Source of the DNA: a bacterium
Lineage (GTDB): Bacteria > Bacillota > Negativicutes > Acidaminococcales > Acidaminococcaceae
Direction: 5' to 3'
NCBI GenBank assembly: GCA_004562175.1
Contig: SFRS01000017.1
Span: 1 to 9,529, forward strand
DNA: 9,529 nucleotides
Shown here: positions 1 through 7,071 of the stretch, piece by piece
How positions within the stretch are numbered: position 1 is the stretch's first letter
Layout: every line of letters starts with the position of its first letter
Notes under the pieces: model-generated
Told to the model about the DNA's origin: nothing
Database searches by the model: none
Seen by the model: only the letters and a program-made list of their open reading frames with translations
Program-made: the position numbers and the translations under genes

Positions 1-1218
1 TTCTGTGATAGGTCTAATCTTATCGCAGCAATCTATAACTAAACCATTGCCTATTTCCAGTGGATACTTGTCTAAAACATGAAAGTTCTTGGTTGCTTTT
101 TTCGGTGCAATGCCCTTCTTTATCTCAATAGGATAGATATTTATGCCGTCAACATAAAGCAGATCGATCTCCTTTTGATCCCTGTCACGGTAATAGAAAA
201 GGTAATCCTTAGCAGTCTTGCCATTAGAGTACAAATTCTTAACCAATTCACTGACAACATAGGTTTCAAAAAAAGCTCCTCCCATAGCACAGTTTTCTAA
301 CATTTCAGCGTTGGGCCATTTACAAAGATATGCGCATAATGCCGTATCCAAGAAATAAAGCTTGGGGCTTTTGATGATACGATTAGACAAATTGGCCATA
401 TATGGCTGTAGCAAATAGATTATTCCAGATGTTTCTAGGATGGAAATCCATTTTTTGCAGGTCCTCACATCAATACCAACATTGCTTGCTATTTCTTCGT
501 AACGAAGCTCCTGCGCAGTACGTAGGGCGACAATAGCAATAAAGTTTCTAAATTGCATTTCACTGGAGGCAGCTATAAGCTTACGCACATCTTTTTCAAT
601 ATATGTATCGACATATGCTTTAAAATAAATATCTCTCTTAGATATACCAGTGAATATATCTGGCATGCCTCCCTGAAAAATATCATTAAAAATCTCCTGC
701 CGAGACTTGTATTTCATATTCTGCTTACGCTCTAAAGCTAATAATCCAGCTATCTTTGGAGAAAAAAGCTTGCGTGGATAATTATATTTTTCAGCTTGAG
801 ATAGAGAAAGCATTTCTATAACACCGCATCTACCTGCAAGAGAGTCAGAAATGCCTTGCTGAAGCTCAAAGCGATTGGAACCAGTCAAAATATACATTAA
901 CTGCCGCGGTTCATCATTTTTAAGCCATGATAATCTTTGTGTATCTATTTTGATCTTAATTTCGTCTAATAGATTAGGAGCCTTTTGAATTTCATCAATA
1001 ATCAAGGGAAATCCATATCTTTCTAAGAAAAGACGTGGATTGGTTATGGCAAGCTGGCGGTCTGCTGCATCATCCAGCGTAACCATAGGGATTTTGTCTC
1101 CGAAAAGCATGCTCACTGTTGTAGATTTTCCGACTTGGCGTGGACCATATACTACTATACATGGAAACGAGGCAGCTGCTTCTAGAATTACAGGTTCAAC
1201 ATGTCGTTTTATATACAT
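1..1218 (-). CDS. AAA-family ATPase with C-terminal DUF4143 (partial, 3' end cut by window edge)
   Basis: I translated this frame by hand; it is open for 406 codons from an ATG at 1218 to the left edge, and no stop is reached. Motifs seen: Walker A GPRQVGKST (residues 25-33), Walker B PLIIDEIQKAP (about 71-81), and a sensor-like LTGSNRFEL (111-119). A C-terminal half resembles the DUF4143/PD-(D/E)XK-like fold: FFE near 318, EID near 350-352 and IEIKK near 364-368. Proteins of this family are usually about 400-430 residues, so little should be missing. The family is widespread in gut and environmental bacteria and archaea and is mostly uncharacterised; a toxin-antitoxin or nucleic-acid role is often suspected but not shown here. 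A GGAGG lies about 10 nt upstream of the ATG. The DNA is markedly more AT-rich than the guaA-clpC side, which hints at horizontal acquisition. No partner gene is visible. The family call is firm; the function is unknown. Confidence 0.88.
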   Translation of the reverse strand, partial: MYIKRHVEPVILEAAASFPCIVVYGPRQVGKSTTVSMLFGDKIPMVTLDDAADRQLAITNPRLFLERYGFPLIIDEIQKAPNLLDEIKIKIDTQRLSWLKNDEPRQLMYILTGSNRFELQQGISDSLAGRCGVIEMLSLSQAEKYNYPRKLFSPKIAGLLALERKQNMKYKSRQEIFNDIFQGGMPDIFTGISKRDIYFKAYVDTYIEKDVRKLIAASSEMQFRNFIAIVALRTAQELRYEEIASNVGIDVRTCKKWISILETSGIIYLLQPYMANLSNRIIKSPKLYFLDTALCAYLCKWPNAEMLENCAMGGAFFETYVVSELVKNLYSNGKTAKDYLFYYRDRDQKEIDLLYVDGINIYPIEIKKGIAPKKATKNFHVLDKYPLEIGNGLVIDCCDKIRPITE

Positions 1219-1245
1219 CTTCCATGCACCTCCATTCTATAAAAT

Positions 1246-1274
1246 ATTATATAGTAAAATTACGGCAAAAGCAA
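1246..1274 (-). promoter_or_regulatory. Candidate promoter of the ATPase gene, overlapping a palindrome
   Basis: Reading the minus strand, TTGCTT (1274-1269), a 17-nt spacer and TATAAT (1251-1246) lie just upstream of the GGAGG and the ATG at 1218. The -10 is a perfect consensus; the -35 matches 3 of 6. The -35 lies inside the left half of the palindrome at 1252-1307, so hairpin formation or protein binding there could affect initiation. This is prediction from consensus only. Confidence 0.45.
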
Positions 1275-1307
1275 CATCGCGATGCTGTTTCTGCCGTAAA
1301 ATTAGTA
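1252..1307. repeat. Long imperfect palindrome, possible terminator or small inverted-repeat element
   Basis: The sequence is an almost uninterrupted inverted repeat centred between 1279 and 1280 (TCGCGA). The outer block TACGGCA (1261-1267) pairs with TGCCGTA (1292-1298), and most of the intervening positions also pair; weaker pairing continues out to 1252/1307. It lies downstream of the GNAT gene, which is read leftward. After the stem the minus strand reads ATTTTAC, a short T-run, so a weak rho-independent terminator for GNAT is one reading. Because there is almost no loop and the pairing is long, a protein-binding palindrome or the remnant of a small mobile repeat are alternatives. Confidence 0.6.
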
Positions 1308-1342
1308 ATTCATTATACTATACTCGCCTCACCTGCTTTTGT

Positions 1343-1371
1343 ATTATAGCACTCACAAAAAAGCGGTGTTT
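1343..1371 (-). promoter_or_regulatory. Second possible leftward promoter upstream of the palindrome
   Basis: On the minus strand TATAAT (1348-1343) is preceded, after 18 nt, by TAAACA, which matches TTGACA at 4 of 6 positions. If used, it would give a leader that transcribes the whole 1252-1307 palindrome before the ATPase start at 1218. Another TATAAT on the same strand at 1317-1312 lacks a good -35. The region is AT-rich, so chance matches are expected. Confidence 0.25.
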
Positions 1372-1413
1372 AAGCGAAATATAATCCTAGTATTAGAATT
1401 ACTGTACTGTTTT

Positions 1414-1905
1414 TTAAAATTGCAAGCGCATCTGGTGCCACACCACATTGCCATGAGTGGAGCCGGAGATGCCCTCGTCCACAAAGCCAAACTTGGCGTA
1501 ATAGTGCACCAGCTTGTCCTTGCAGGTGAGCACCACGCCCTTGCGTTCCTGCTCCCTAGCAGCCTTGATAACCTGCTCTACCAAAAGTCCGGCATAGCCT
1601 TGACAACGGTACTCTGGCAAAGTATTCAACCCAAAAATCATCTGCCAAGCGCCCTTGTCATTGTGCAGCTCGGCCTTTTCGTACATCTCGTCCGTCAAAT
1701 CCGCCTCATCGGTCACAAAGCCATCCACAAAGCCCATGAGCTTACCCTCGCTCTCGTCCTCAAAAAGCAGCCAAAAATGGTTGCCGTAATGCTGCAGACG
1801 GCCCACAAAGGCCTCTCTAGTAGCAGCCTCTGCAGGCAAAAAGCATTCCGCCTCCACCTGCGCTACTCTATCCAAATCAGCTATAGTCGCTGTGCGAATA
1901 TACAA
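1414..1905 (-). CDS. GNAT-family N-acetyltransferase (AANAT-like), TTG start
   Basis: This is a 163-residue single-domain protein of normal GNAT length. It would transfer an acetyl group from acetyl-CoA to an amine; the acceptor cannot be read from sequence. The acetyl-CoA pyrophosphate-binding motif is seen as PEYRCQGYA (97-105, the Q/R-x-x-G-x-G/A signature). It is followed by the helix LLVEQVI and by HYYAKFGFV (134-142), the usual tyrosine-containing motif B. The overall pattern, including the final VVWHQM, resembles the arylalkylamine acetyltransferase-like branch. The start codon is TTG at 1905-1903: a GGAGG at 1918-1914 sits 8 nt upstream, whereas the nearby ATG at 1924-1922 is out of frame. 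It is probably monocistronic, divergent from the histidine kinase, with a leftward promoter near 1945-1972. No transmembrane segment or signal peptide is present, so it should be cytoplasmic. Confidence 0.9.
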   Translation of the reverse strand: MYIRTATIADLDRVAQVEAECFLPAEAATREAFVGRLQHYGNHFWLLFEDESEGKLMGFVDGFVTDEADLTDEMYEKAELHNDKGAWQMIFGLNTLPEYRCQGYAGLLVEQVIKAAREQERKGVVLTCKDKLVHYYAKFGFVDEGISGSTHGNVVWHQMRLQF

Positions 1906-1944
1906 TTTCCAAGCCTCCTGTCATAATTGCGAAAATCACCTACT

Positions 1945-1972
1945 ATTATAGCTCTTCCCTGCTTTTTTGCAA
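1945..1972 (-). promoter_or_regulatory. Candidate promoter of the GNAT gene
   Basis: On the minus strand TTGCAA (1972-1967; 4 of 6 to TTGACA), a 16-nt spacer and a perfect TATAAT (1950-1945) precede the GGAGG at 1918-1914. Distance and orientation fit transcription of the acetyltransferase from the divergent region. Consensus match only. Confidence 0.5.
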
Positions 1973-2063
1973 ACTAAAATACAGAGCAAGCTTCAAGCAT
2001 TACGCTAATATTATTGCAAAAACTATTAGAGAGATATATTTATTTGGCGAAACAAAAGTATAC

Positions 2064-2092
2064 TTGTCGTAATAAAGCAAAAATGTTATAAT
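2064..2092 (+). promoter_or_regulatory. Promoter P1 of the histidine kinase (extended -10)
   Basis: TTGTCG (2064-2069; 4 of 6), a 17-nt spacer and TATAAT (2087-2092), preceded by the TGT of an extended -10 (2084-2086). Predicted transcription start is near 2099, giving a leader of about 140 nt. A 10-bp perfect palindrome AAGTATACTT (2056-2065) abuts and overlaps the -35 box and is a plausible operator. Confidence 0.55.
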
Positions 2093-2118
2093 GAGAGTGT
2101 GCACTACAACCTAAAACG

Positions 2119-2147
2119 TTGTATAAATATTAAATAAATGATATAAT
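2119..2147 (+). promoter_or_regulatory. Promoter P2 of the histidine kinase (extended -10)
   Basis: TTGTAT (2119-2124; 3 of 6), a 17-nt spacer and TATAAT (2142-2147) with an upstream TGA (2139-2141) that makes another extended -10. Transcription would start near 2154, about 85 nt before the kinase ATG. It repeats the P1 geometry 55 bp downstream, so tandem promoters are likely rather than one chance match in AT-rich DNA. Confidence 0.45.
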
Positions 2148-2239
2148 TTTGTATTTAGCAATTTGCTTCATTCGATGATTTTTAAGCATATAGAATTTTT
2201 CGTCAGTATTACTTACAAGACGTTTTTTAGGGGAGCGAT

Positions 2240-5206
2240 ATGATGAATGAGGAACTAACCTTACAGGATTTTTGCGACATGCAGCAATTGTACAAGCTTT
2301 TGGATAACTGGTCCAAGAGCAGCGGTATGTCCGCTGTCATTGTTGACAACCATGGCCAAAGGATTTCCCAATCCTTTGGCATGACAGAGCTGTGCCAGAT
2401 GGTTAAAAACAGTCCTCAGGGGGATACTAACTGTGCCAATAAAATGAAATCAGCCATTGAGGGCTTTTATATTTGCCCCATAGGCTTTAGTGATTTTGCC
2501 GTGCCCATAGTTTTACCCAACGGACAGATTTTGGGCAAGGTTTTAGCTGGTCAGGCCCTTTCCATGGACCAAAGTGATGAGGATGTGCTTAAGAATGCCC
2601 TCAAAATCGGCCTTGACGAGCACAAGGTGCGCGCAGCACTTAGGAATGTAAAGCGTAAAACTGCCAGGGAAATGGAAGGCTCCTATGAACTGCTCAAGGA
2701 AATACTGCATTTCTTTGTGGAAAAGAACTATTCTGTGTGGCAGGCCCAAAACGAGCTGCTCAAAGCTCCTGCCAAAAAGGATAAAATTCTGTCCCATATT
2801 ACCCAGCTGCTTTATGGCTACAATCTCACGGTAAATCTAACCAGCAATGCCTATACTTTGATTACAGGCACGGGTATGGAGCGCACGCTGGAGGAATATA
2901 AAAAGCATGGTTATACTACGGAGCTGCAGGAATTCCAAACCAGCATTGTCCATCCGGCCTATATCAAAAAATTCAACCAGCTTATCGATTTTGAAGCCTT
3001 AAAAAACGACCCTGAGGCCAATGGCTTTATTGGCTCCTTGGAATATCCTGTGCTCTATCCCGGTGACACGGATTACGAATGGCATGAGATGAATGTCTTC
3101 GTGGATACGGACGAGGATGGTACAAGAGTAGCTAATATTTTGGGACGCGATGTGACGGATGCCCATAACGCGGAGGAAAAGAACGCCCAAGAGCTGCGTG
3201 CTGCCGCTTCCAAAAACCAAATTTTGTCTGAAATCACCCAAATGCTCTATAGCTATAACCTGACTCTGAATTTGCGCACAGGCAAATACAGCATGATCAT
3301 CGGTACAGGCATGACCAAATTCATGGAGGTTTTCAAATCCACCGATGATTATGAGACAGCCTATAACCAAAAGCTGCGCTATCTGGACCCGGATAGTGTC
3401 GCTCAATTTGCAGCTTTGGCCAGCATCGATGCCCTGCGGGTCCGCAGCAACTCCCATGGCTTTATTGGCAGCCTTGATTATGGTGCTATTATTGACAATG
3501 GCGAAGAATGGCATGAAATCAACATTTTTATGAGCACCAACGAAAAGGGTGAGCCCATTGCCAATATTTTGGGCCGCGATATTACCGAATCCCATAAGCG
3601 TCAGGAGCAGCGTGAAAACCAACAGAGAGCTGCCGTAGCCCGCGACCAACTGCTTTCCGGTATAACCAAAATGCTTTATAGCTTTAACTTGAGCGTTAAT
3701 TTGGAAAGCTGGCGTTATTCCTTGATTACAGGCACCGGTGAGCCGGAAACTGTAAGCATCATGCAGGAAACTGATGACTATGTGCTTTTATACGCCAAGC
3801 TCTTTAAATTCGTTACCGAGGAATATAAGGATGCTTACCAAAACCTGATTAGCATTCAAGCCTTGCAAAAGCGCCTTCATGCCACAGGCTATGCCGGTTC
3901 TATCACTAGCAGGGTGCTCATTAATGGGAACTATCAGTGGCACGAGGTCAACCTGTTCATGGGTACCAATGAGGCTGGCGAGCCCGTGGCCAATATTTTG
4001 GGTCGCGATGTAACCGAGGCCCATGACAAGGCCGAAACCATGGCCCAGCTGGAGATTGCCAACCGAGCCAGTGCTGCCAAATCTGCCTTCCTGTTTAATA
4101 TGAGCCATGATATCCGCACTCCCATGAATGCGATTATTGGCTTTACGGAGCTTTTGGAGCAGCATTTGGATAATCCTGAGCTCTCCCGCAACTATATTGG
4201 TAAAATCAAAACAGCCAATGACTTTTTGCTCTCCTTGATTAATAATGTGCTGGAAATGGCGCGAATTGAAAGCGGAATGACCACCTTGGAGGAAAGCTGC
4301 TGCAATATCCATAGCTTTAATGACTCCTTCTATTCCTTGTTCGAGCCACAATTAAAGGAAAAGCAGCTGGAGCATACACGCATAGAAAACGTGCAGCATG
4401 CCAATGTTATTTGTGATGCGGTAAAGATGCGTGAAGTCTTGTTTAATGTGTTCAGCAACGCAGTTAAATACACTCCCGCCGGTGGCAAGATTTCTATGCA
4501 TGTAGAAGAACTGCCTGCGGATGAGCCTGGTTGCAGCTTCTACAAAACCACCATCGAGGATACAGGTATAGGCATTTCGAAGGAGTTCCTGCCCCATATT
4601 TTTGAAGAATTCACTAGGGAGCATTCTTCTACAGAAAGCAAGATTCATGGGACCGGTCTTGGTATGCCCATTGTGAAAAAGCTGGTCAAGCTCATGCATG
4701 GTACTATTGAAGTGGAAAGCACCTTGGGCAAAGGCACTAAAATTACCATTGTTACGCCCCATCGCTGGGCCGAGCCCCAGCAGGTGGCTGTGCAAAAGGC
4801 TAGCGTGCAGCCTAAAAGGAACCTCTTTAAAGGTAAACGCATTTTGCTGGCTGAGGACAACGAGCTCAACTCCGAGATTGCAACAGCGATTTTAGAGGGT
4901 ATGGGCTTTAGGGTGGAGCTGGCTGTGGATGGTCAAAAATGTGTCGAGATGCTGGAAAAAGCTCCTGCCGATTATTATGACTTGATTTTGATGGATATCC
5001 AAATGCCCATCATGAATGGTTACGAGGCAACGAAGGTGATTCGCGAGCTGGAGGATGAGCGTAAGTCCAAGATTATCATTTTGGCAGTCACTGCCAACGC
5101 CTTCGAAGAGGACCGCAGGAATGCTTTGCAGGCTGGCATGAACGGACATATCGCCAAGCCTATTAAGGTGGATGTATTGGCTAATACCTTGGCCGAACTT
5201 TTCTAA
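2240..5206 (+). CDS. Soluble hybrid histidine kinase: PocR, three PAS-like modules, HisKA, HATPase, receiver
   Basis: This 988-residue protein has no evident membrane segment or signal peptide, so it should sense in the cytoplasm. Order: a PocR-type ligand-sensing domain (about 7-165) with cysteines 52, 65 and 79; three tandem PAS-like modules (about 181-310, 326-453, 469-596), each opening with a LSxITxxLYxxNLxxNL pattern and closing with ANILGRD(V/I)T; a dimerisation/phosphoacceptor helix with MSHDIRTPMN (His623); a HATPase domain with N-box Asn736/Asn740, DTGIG (774-778) and GTGLGM (804-809); then a receiver with Glu872/Asp873, phosphoacceptor Asp919, Thr951 and Lys973. All catalytic residues expected for autophosphorylation and phosphorelay are present. 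The receiver is C-terminal with no DNA-binding output, so phosphate presumably passes to a phosphotransfer protein or regulator encoded elsewhere. A GGGGAG (2230-2235) lies 4 nt before the ATG at 2240 and 7 nt before the ATG at 2243; the second may be the true start. The signal is unknown; PocR domains are associated with small-molecule sensing, for example in propanediol regulation. Confidence 0.93.
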   Translation: MMNEELTLQDFCDMQQLYKLLDNWSKSSGMSAVIVDNHGQRISQSFGMTELCQMVKNSPQGDTNCANKMKSAIEGFYICPIGFSDFAVPIVLPNGQILGKVLAGQALSMDQSDEDVLKNALKIGLDEHKVRAALRNVKRKTAREMEGSYELLKEILHFFVEKNYSVWQAQNELLKAPAKKDKILSHITQLLYGYNLTVNLTSNAYTLITGTGMERTLEEYKKHGYTTELQEFQTSIVHPAYIKKFNQLIDFEALKNDPEANGFIGSLEYPVLYPGDTDYEWHEMNVFVDTDEDGTRVANILGRDVTDAHNAEEKNAQELRAAASKNQILSEITQMLYSYNLTLNLRTGKYSMIIGTGMTKFMEVFKSTDDYETAYNQKLRYLDPDSVAQFAALASIDALRVRSNSHGFIGSLDYGAIIDNGEEWHEINIFMSTNEKGEPIANILGRDITESHKRQEQRENQQRAAVARDQLLSGITKMLYSFNLSVNLESWRYSLITGTGEPETVSIMQETDDYVLLYAKLFKFVTEEYKDAYQNLISIQALQKRLHATGYAGSITSRVLINGNYQWHEVNLFMGTNEAGEPVANILGRDVTEAHDKAETMAQLEIANRASAAKSAFLFNMSHDIRTPMNAIIGFTELLEQHLDNPELSRNYIGKIKTANDFLLSLINNVLEMARIESGMTTLEESCCNIHSFNDSFYSLFEPQLKEKQLEHTRIENVQHANVICDAVKMREVLFNVFSNAVKYTPAGGKISMHVEELPADEPGCSFYKTTIEDTGIGISKEFLPHIFEEFTREHSSTESKIHGTGLGMPIVKKLVKLMHGTIEVESTLGKGTKITIVTPHRWAEPQQVAVQKASVQPKRNLFKGKRILLAEDNELNSEIATAILEGMGFRVELAVDGQKCVEMLEKAPADYYDLILMDIQMPIMNGYEATKVIRELEDERKSKIIILAVTANAFEEDRRNALQAGMNGHIAKPIKVDVLANTLAELF

Positions 5207-5246
5207 ATGATTAGTTCTTTGAATTTCAAAATCGCATACTAAAACA

Positions 5247-5282
5247 GCCTCCGCTGGCAGTGCTTGCACTACTGGCGGAGGC
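5247..5282. terminator. Hairpin A in the convergent kinase/guaA junction
   Basis: An 8-bp perfect GC-rich stem, GCCTCCGC (5247-5254) with GCGGAGGC (5275-5282), continues through G-U and Watson-Crick pairs to a tiny TT loop with only one mismatch. On the plus strand no T-run follows. On the minus strand TGTTTTAG follows, so it fits better as a second terminator for guaA, although it will also form in the kinase transcript. Confidence 0.6.
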
Positions 5283-5293
5283 GTGCAACAAAG

Positions 5294-5340
5294 AAACCCG
5301 AAACCCTTGATTTTACTAGGGTTTCGGGTTTATGCTTTTT
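5294..5340. terminator. Hairpin B, rho-independent terminator of the histidine kinase, possibly bidirectional
   Basis: A perfect 14-bp stem, AAACCCGAAACCCT (5294-5307) with AGGGTTTCGGGTTT (5318-5331), has a 10-nt loop and is followed on the plus strand by ATGCTTTTT. That is a good intrinsic terminator for the kinase. The T-run ends at the guaA stop codon. Read on the minus strand the stem is followed by CTTTGTTG, a weaker tract, so it may also terminate guaA. Confidence 0.8.
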
Positions 5341-6895
5341 ATTCGAACTCGATGGTTGCGGGAGGCTTAGTGGTATAGTCAAAGAGCACGCGGTTGATGT
5401 GCTTAACCTCGTTGACAATGCGATTGGCTGCTGCGGTGATGGTTGCAGGCGGCAGCATAGTAACCTCCGCAGTCATGAAGTCGGTGGTAGTTACAGCACG
5501 CAGAGCGATGGCATAATCATAGGTGCGACCGTCGCCCATAACACCAACGCTGCGCATATTGGTGAGAGCTGCAAAATATTGGCTGGGGCGCTCGCTGGCG
5601 GGCAGCTTGTCCACTTCCTCACGATAAATAGCGTCCGCATCCTGCACGATAGCAACCTTTTCGGGAGTTACATCGCCGATAATGCGAATAGCAAGGCCGG
5701 GTCCCGGGAAGGGTTGGCGTGCTACCAAATGCTCGGGCAGGCCCAGCTCGCGGCCGGATTGGCGCACCTCGTCCTTAAAGAGGTCGCGCAGGGGCTCCAC
5801 GATTTCCTTGAAGTCCACGAAATCAGGCAGGCCGCCTACATTGTGATGGCTCTTGATGGTGGCAGATTCGCCGCCCAAGCCGCTTTCTACAACGTCAGGA
5901 TAAATGGTGCCTTGGGCCAAGTAGTCCACAGCACCAATCTTTTTAGCTTCTTCTTCAAAAACGCGAATGAACTCTTCGCCGATAATCTTGCGCTTGCGCT
6001 CCGGCTCGGTCACACCGGCCAGCTTGCTGTAGAAGCGCTCGCGAGCATCCACGCAGATGAAGTTAATATCAAATTGGCCACCCTCGCCGAAAACAGCGCA
6101 CACCTCTTCGCGCTCGTTTTTGCGCAGCAGGCCGTGGTCTACGAATACGCAGGTCAGCTGCTTGCCAATAGCCTTGGCCAGCATGCCAGCGCACACGCTA
6201 GAGTCAACGCCGCCGCTCAGGGCGCATAACACCTTGCCAGAGCCGATTTTAGCCTTCAGCTCCTTCACGGTTTGCTCTACGAAGGAATCCATCTTCCAGG
6301 TGCCTGCGCAACCGCATACATTGTAGACGAAATTGCTCAGCATCTTGGTGCCGTTTTCTGTGTGCAGCACTTCGGGATGGAACTGCACTGCATACAGCTT
6401 GCGCTCAGCATCCTCAGCAGCTGCAACGGGGCAGTTGGGAGTATGAGCAGTAATTCTAAAGCCGGGAGCAACCTTTTCAATATAATCATTATGGCTCATC
6501 CAGCAAATATTCTTTTCGGGAATGTCGGTAAACATGGGGCTGGTAGTGTCGATGTCCACCAAGGTCTTGCCATATTCACGCTCCGGTGCCACGCACACAT
6601 GACCGCCCAAAAGATGACTCATGAGCTGGCTGCCATAGCAAATGCCCAACACAGGCACGCCCCAGGTGAAAATTTCCGGGTCAATGGAGGGGGAATCAGG
6701 CAGATAGGCGCTGTTGGGGCCACCGGTGAAGATGATGCCCTTCAGATTTTCCTTAGCCTTGATATCTGCTAAGCTGTGGGTATAGGAAACGATTTCGCAG
6801 TATACGCCGCACTCGCGTACACGTCTAGCAATCAGCTGGTTATATTGGCCACCAAAGTCGATGACCAGCACCATTTCTTGGGATTTGGTTGTCAT
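5339..6895 (-). CDS. guaA: GMP synthase (glutamine-hydrolysing)
   Basis: This enzyme converts XMP, ATP and glutamine to GMP, the last step of de novo guanine nucleotide synthesis, in the cytoplasm. The 518-residue product has all three domains. A class I glutamine amidotransferase holds GICYGSQ (nucleophile Cys86) with QFHPEV (His173, Glu175). An ATP pyrophosphatase domain has LSGGVDSSV (226-234). The C-terminal dimerisation domain ends in the family hallmark KPPATIEFE. In the amidotransferase motif a serine stands where methionine is common (GxCYGMQ). I place the start at the ATG at 6895-6893, because AGAAGGAG lies 8 nt upstream and the protein then begins directly before the first strand [17 protein letters not shown]. 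The open frame extends 23 codons further upstream, but those residues look non-coding and would overlap the promoter. It is convergent with the histidine kinase and separated from radA by a terminator, so it is probably its own transcription unit. Confidence 0.97.
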   Translation of the reverse strand: MTTKSQEMVLVIDFGGQYNQLIARRVRECGVYCEIVSYTHSLADIKAKENLKGIIFTGGPNSAYLPDSPSIDPEIFTWGVPVLGICYGSQLMSHLLGGHVCVAPEREYGKTLVDIDTTSPMFTDIPEKNICWMSHNDYIEKVAPGFRITAHTPNCPVAAAEDAERKLYAVQFHPEVLHTENGTKMLSNFVYNVCGCAGTWKMDSFVEQTVKELKAKIGSGKVLCALSGGVDSSVCAGMLAKAIGKQLTCVFVDHGLLRKNEREEVCAVFGEGGQFDINFICVDARERFYSKLAGVTEPERKRKIIGEEFIRVFEEEAKKIGAVDYLAQGTIYPDVVESGLGGESATIKSHHNVGGLPDFVDFKEIVEPLRDLFKDEVRQSGRELGLPEHLVARQPFPGPGLAIRIIGDVTPEKVAIVQDADAIYREEVDKLPASERPSQYFAALTNMRSVGVMGDGRTYDYAIALRAVTTTDFMTAEVTMLPPATITAAANRIVNEVKHINRVLFDYTTKPPATIEFE

Positions 6896-6944
6896 GCTGC
6901 ACACTCCTTCTCTTCTATAAAAATGTAAATAATCTAACGTTTTT

Positions 6945-6950
6945 ATTATA
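6945..6950 (-). promoter_or_regulatory. Candidate -10 element of the guaA promoter
   Basis: On the minus strand a perfect TATAAT (6950-6945) lies about 50 nt before the guaA ATG. No convincing -35 is visible at 16-18 nt upstream, so either an activator is needed or the true promoter is different. The resulting leader of about 43 nt is too short for a purine riboswitch. Confidence 0.35.
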
Positions 6951-6982
6951 GTAGATATTAACACAAAAAGAGGTAAAAATCA

Positions 6983-7036
6983 ATGCAAAAGGCCCCTTTG
7001 GCAGATGTTTTCTACCAAAGGGGCTGCTTTATGCAT
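6983..7036 (-). terminator. Rho-independent terminator downstream of radA
   Basis: A 10-bp perfect stem, GCCCCTTTGG (6992-7001) with CCAAAGGGGC (7015-7024), is extended inside by AGA/TCT. Further out, ATGCA (6983-6987) pairs with TGCAT (7032-7036). Read on the minus strand the main stem is followed by TTTTGCATTGATTTTT. It begins about 35 nt past the radA stop and isolates the clpC-radA operon from guaA. Confidence 0.85.
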
Positions 7037-7071
7037 TAAGAAGGTGTAAAACGTTCGGATTTTGCTCTGTT

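Noticed and set aside
1339..1926. A 195-codon plus-strand open frame covering the GNAT gene
   Set aside because: The opposite strand encodes a convincing GNAT protein with ribosome binding site and motifs; this frame has none.
2999..3649. A 216-codon minus-strand open frame opposite the kinase repeats
   Set aside because: It shows the same repetitive pattern as the kinase modules in reverse and lacks a ribosome binding site; shadow frame.
5264..6229. A 321-codon plus-strand open frame opposite guaA
   Set aside because: It is fully antisense to a clear GMP synthase gene, has no recognisable motif and starts inside a terminator hairpin; it is a shadow of guaA codon bias.
5339..6964. guaA start 23 codons upstream at 6964
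   Set aside because: The extension would run through the predicted -10 region and has no ribosome binding site, while the ATG at 6895 has AGAAGGAG at ideal spacing and matches usual GuaA length.
6896..7071. Purine riboswitch upstream of guaA
   Set aside because: The predicted leader is about 43 nt, and the only structured element (6983-7036) reads as a radA terminator; no purine-riboswitch core sequence was seen.
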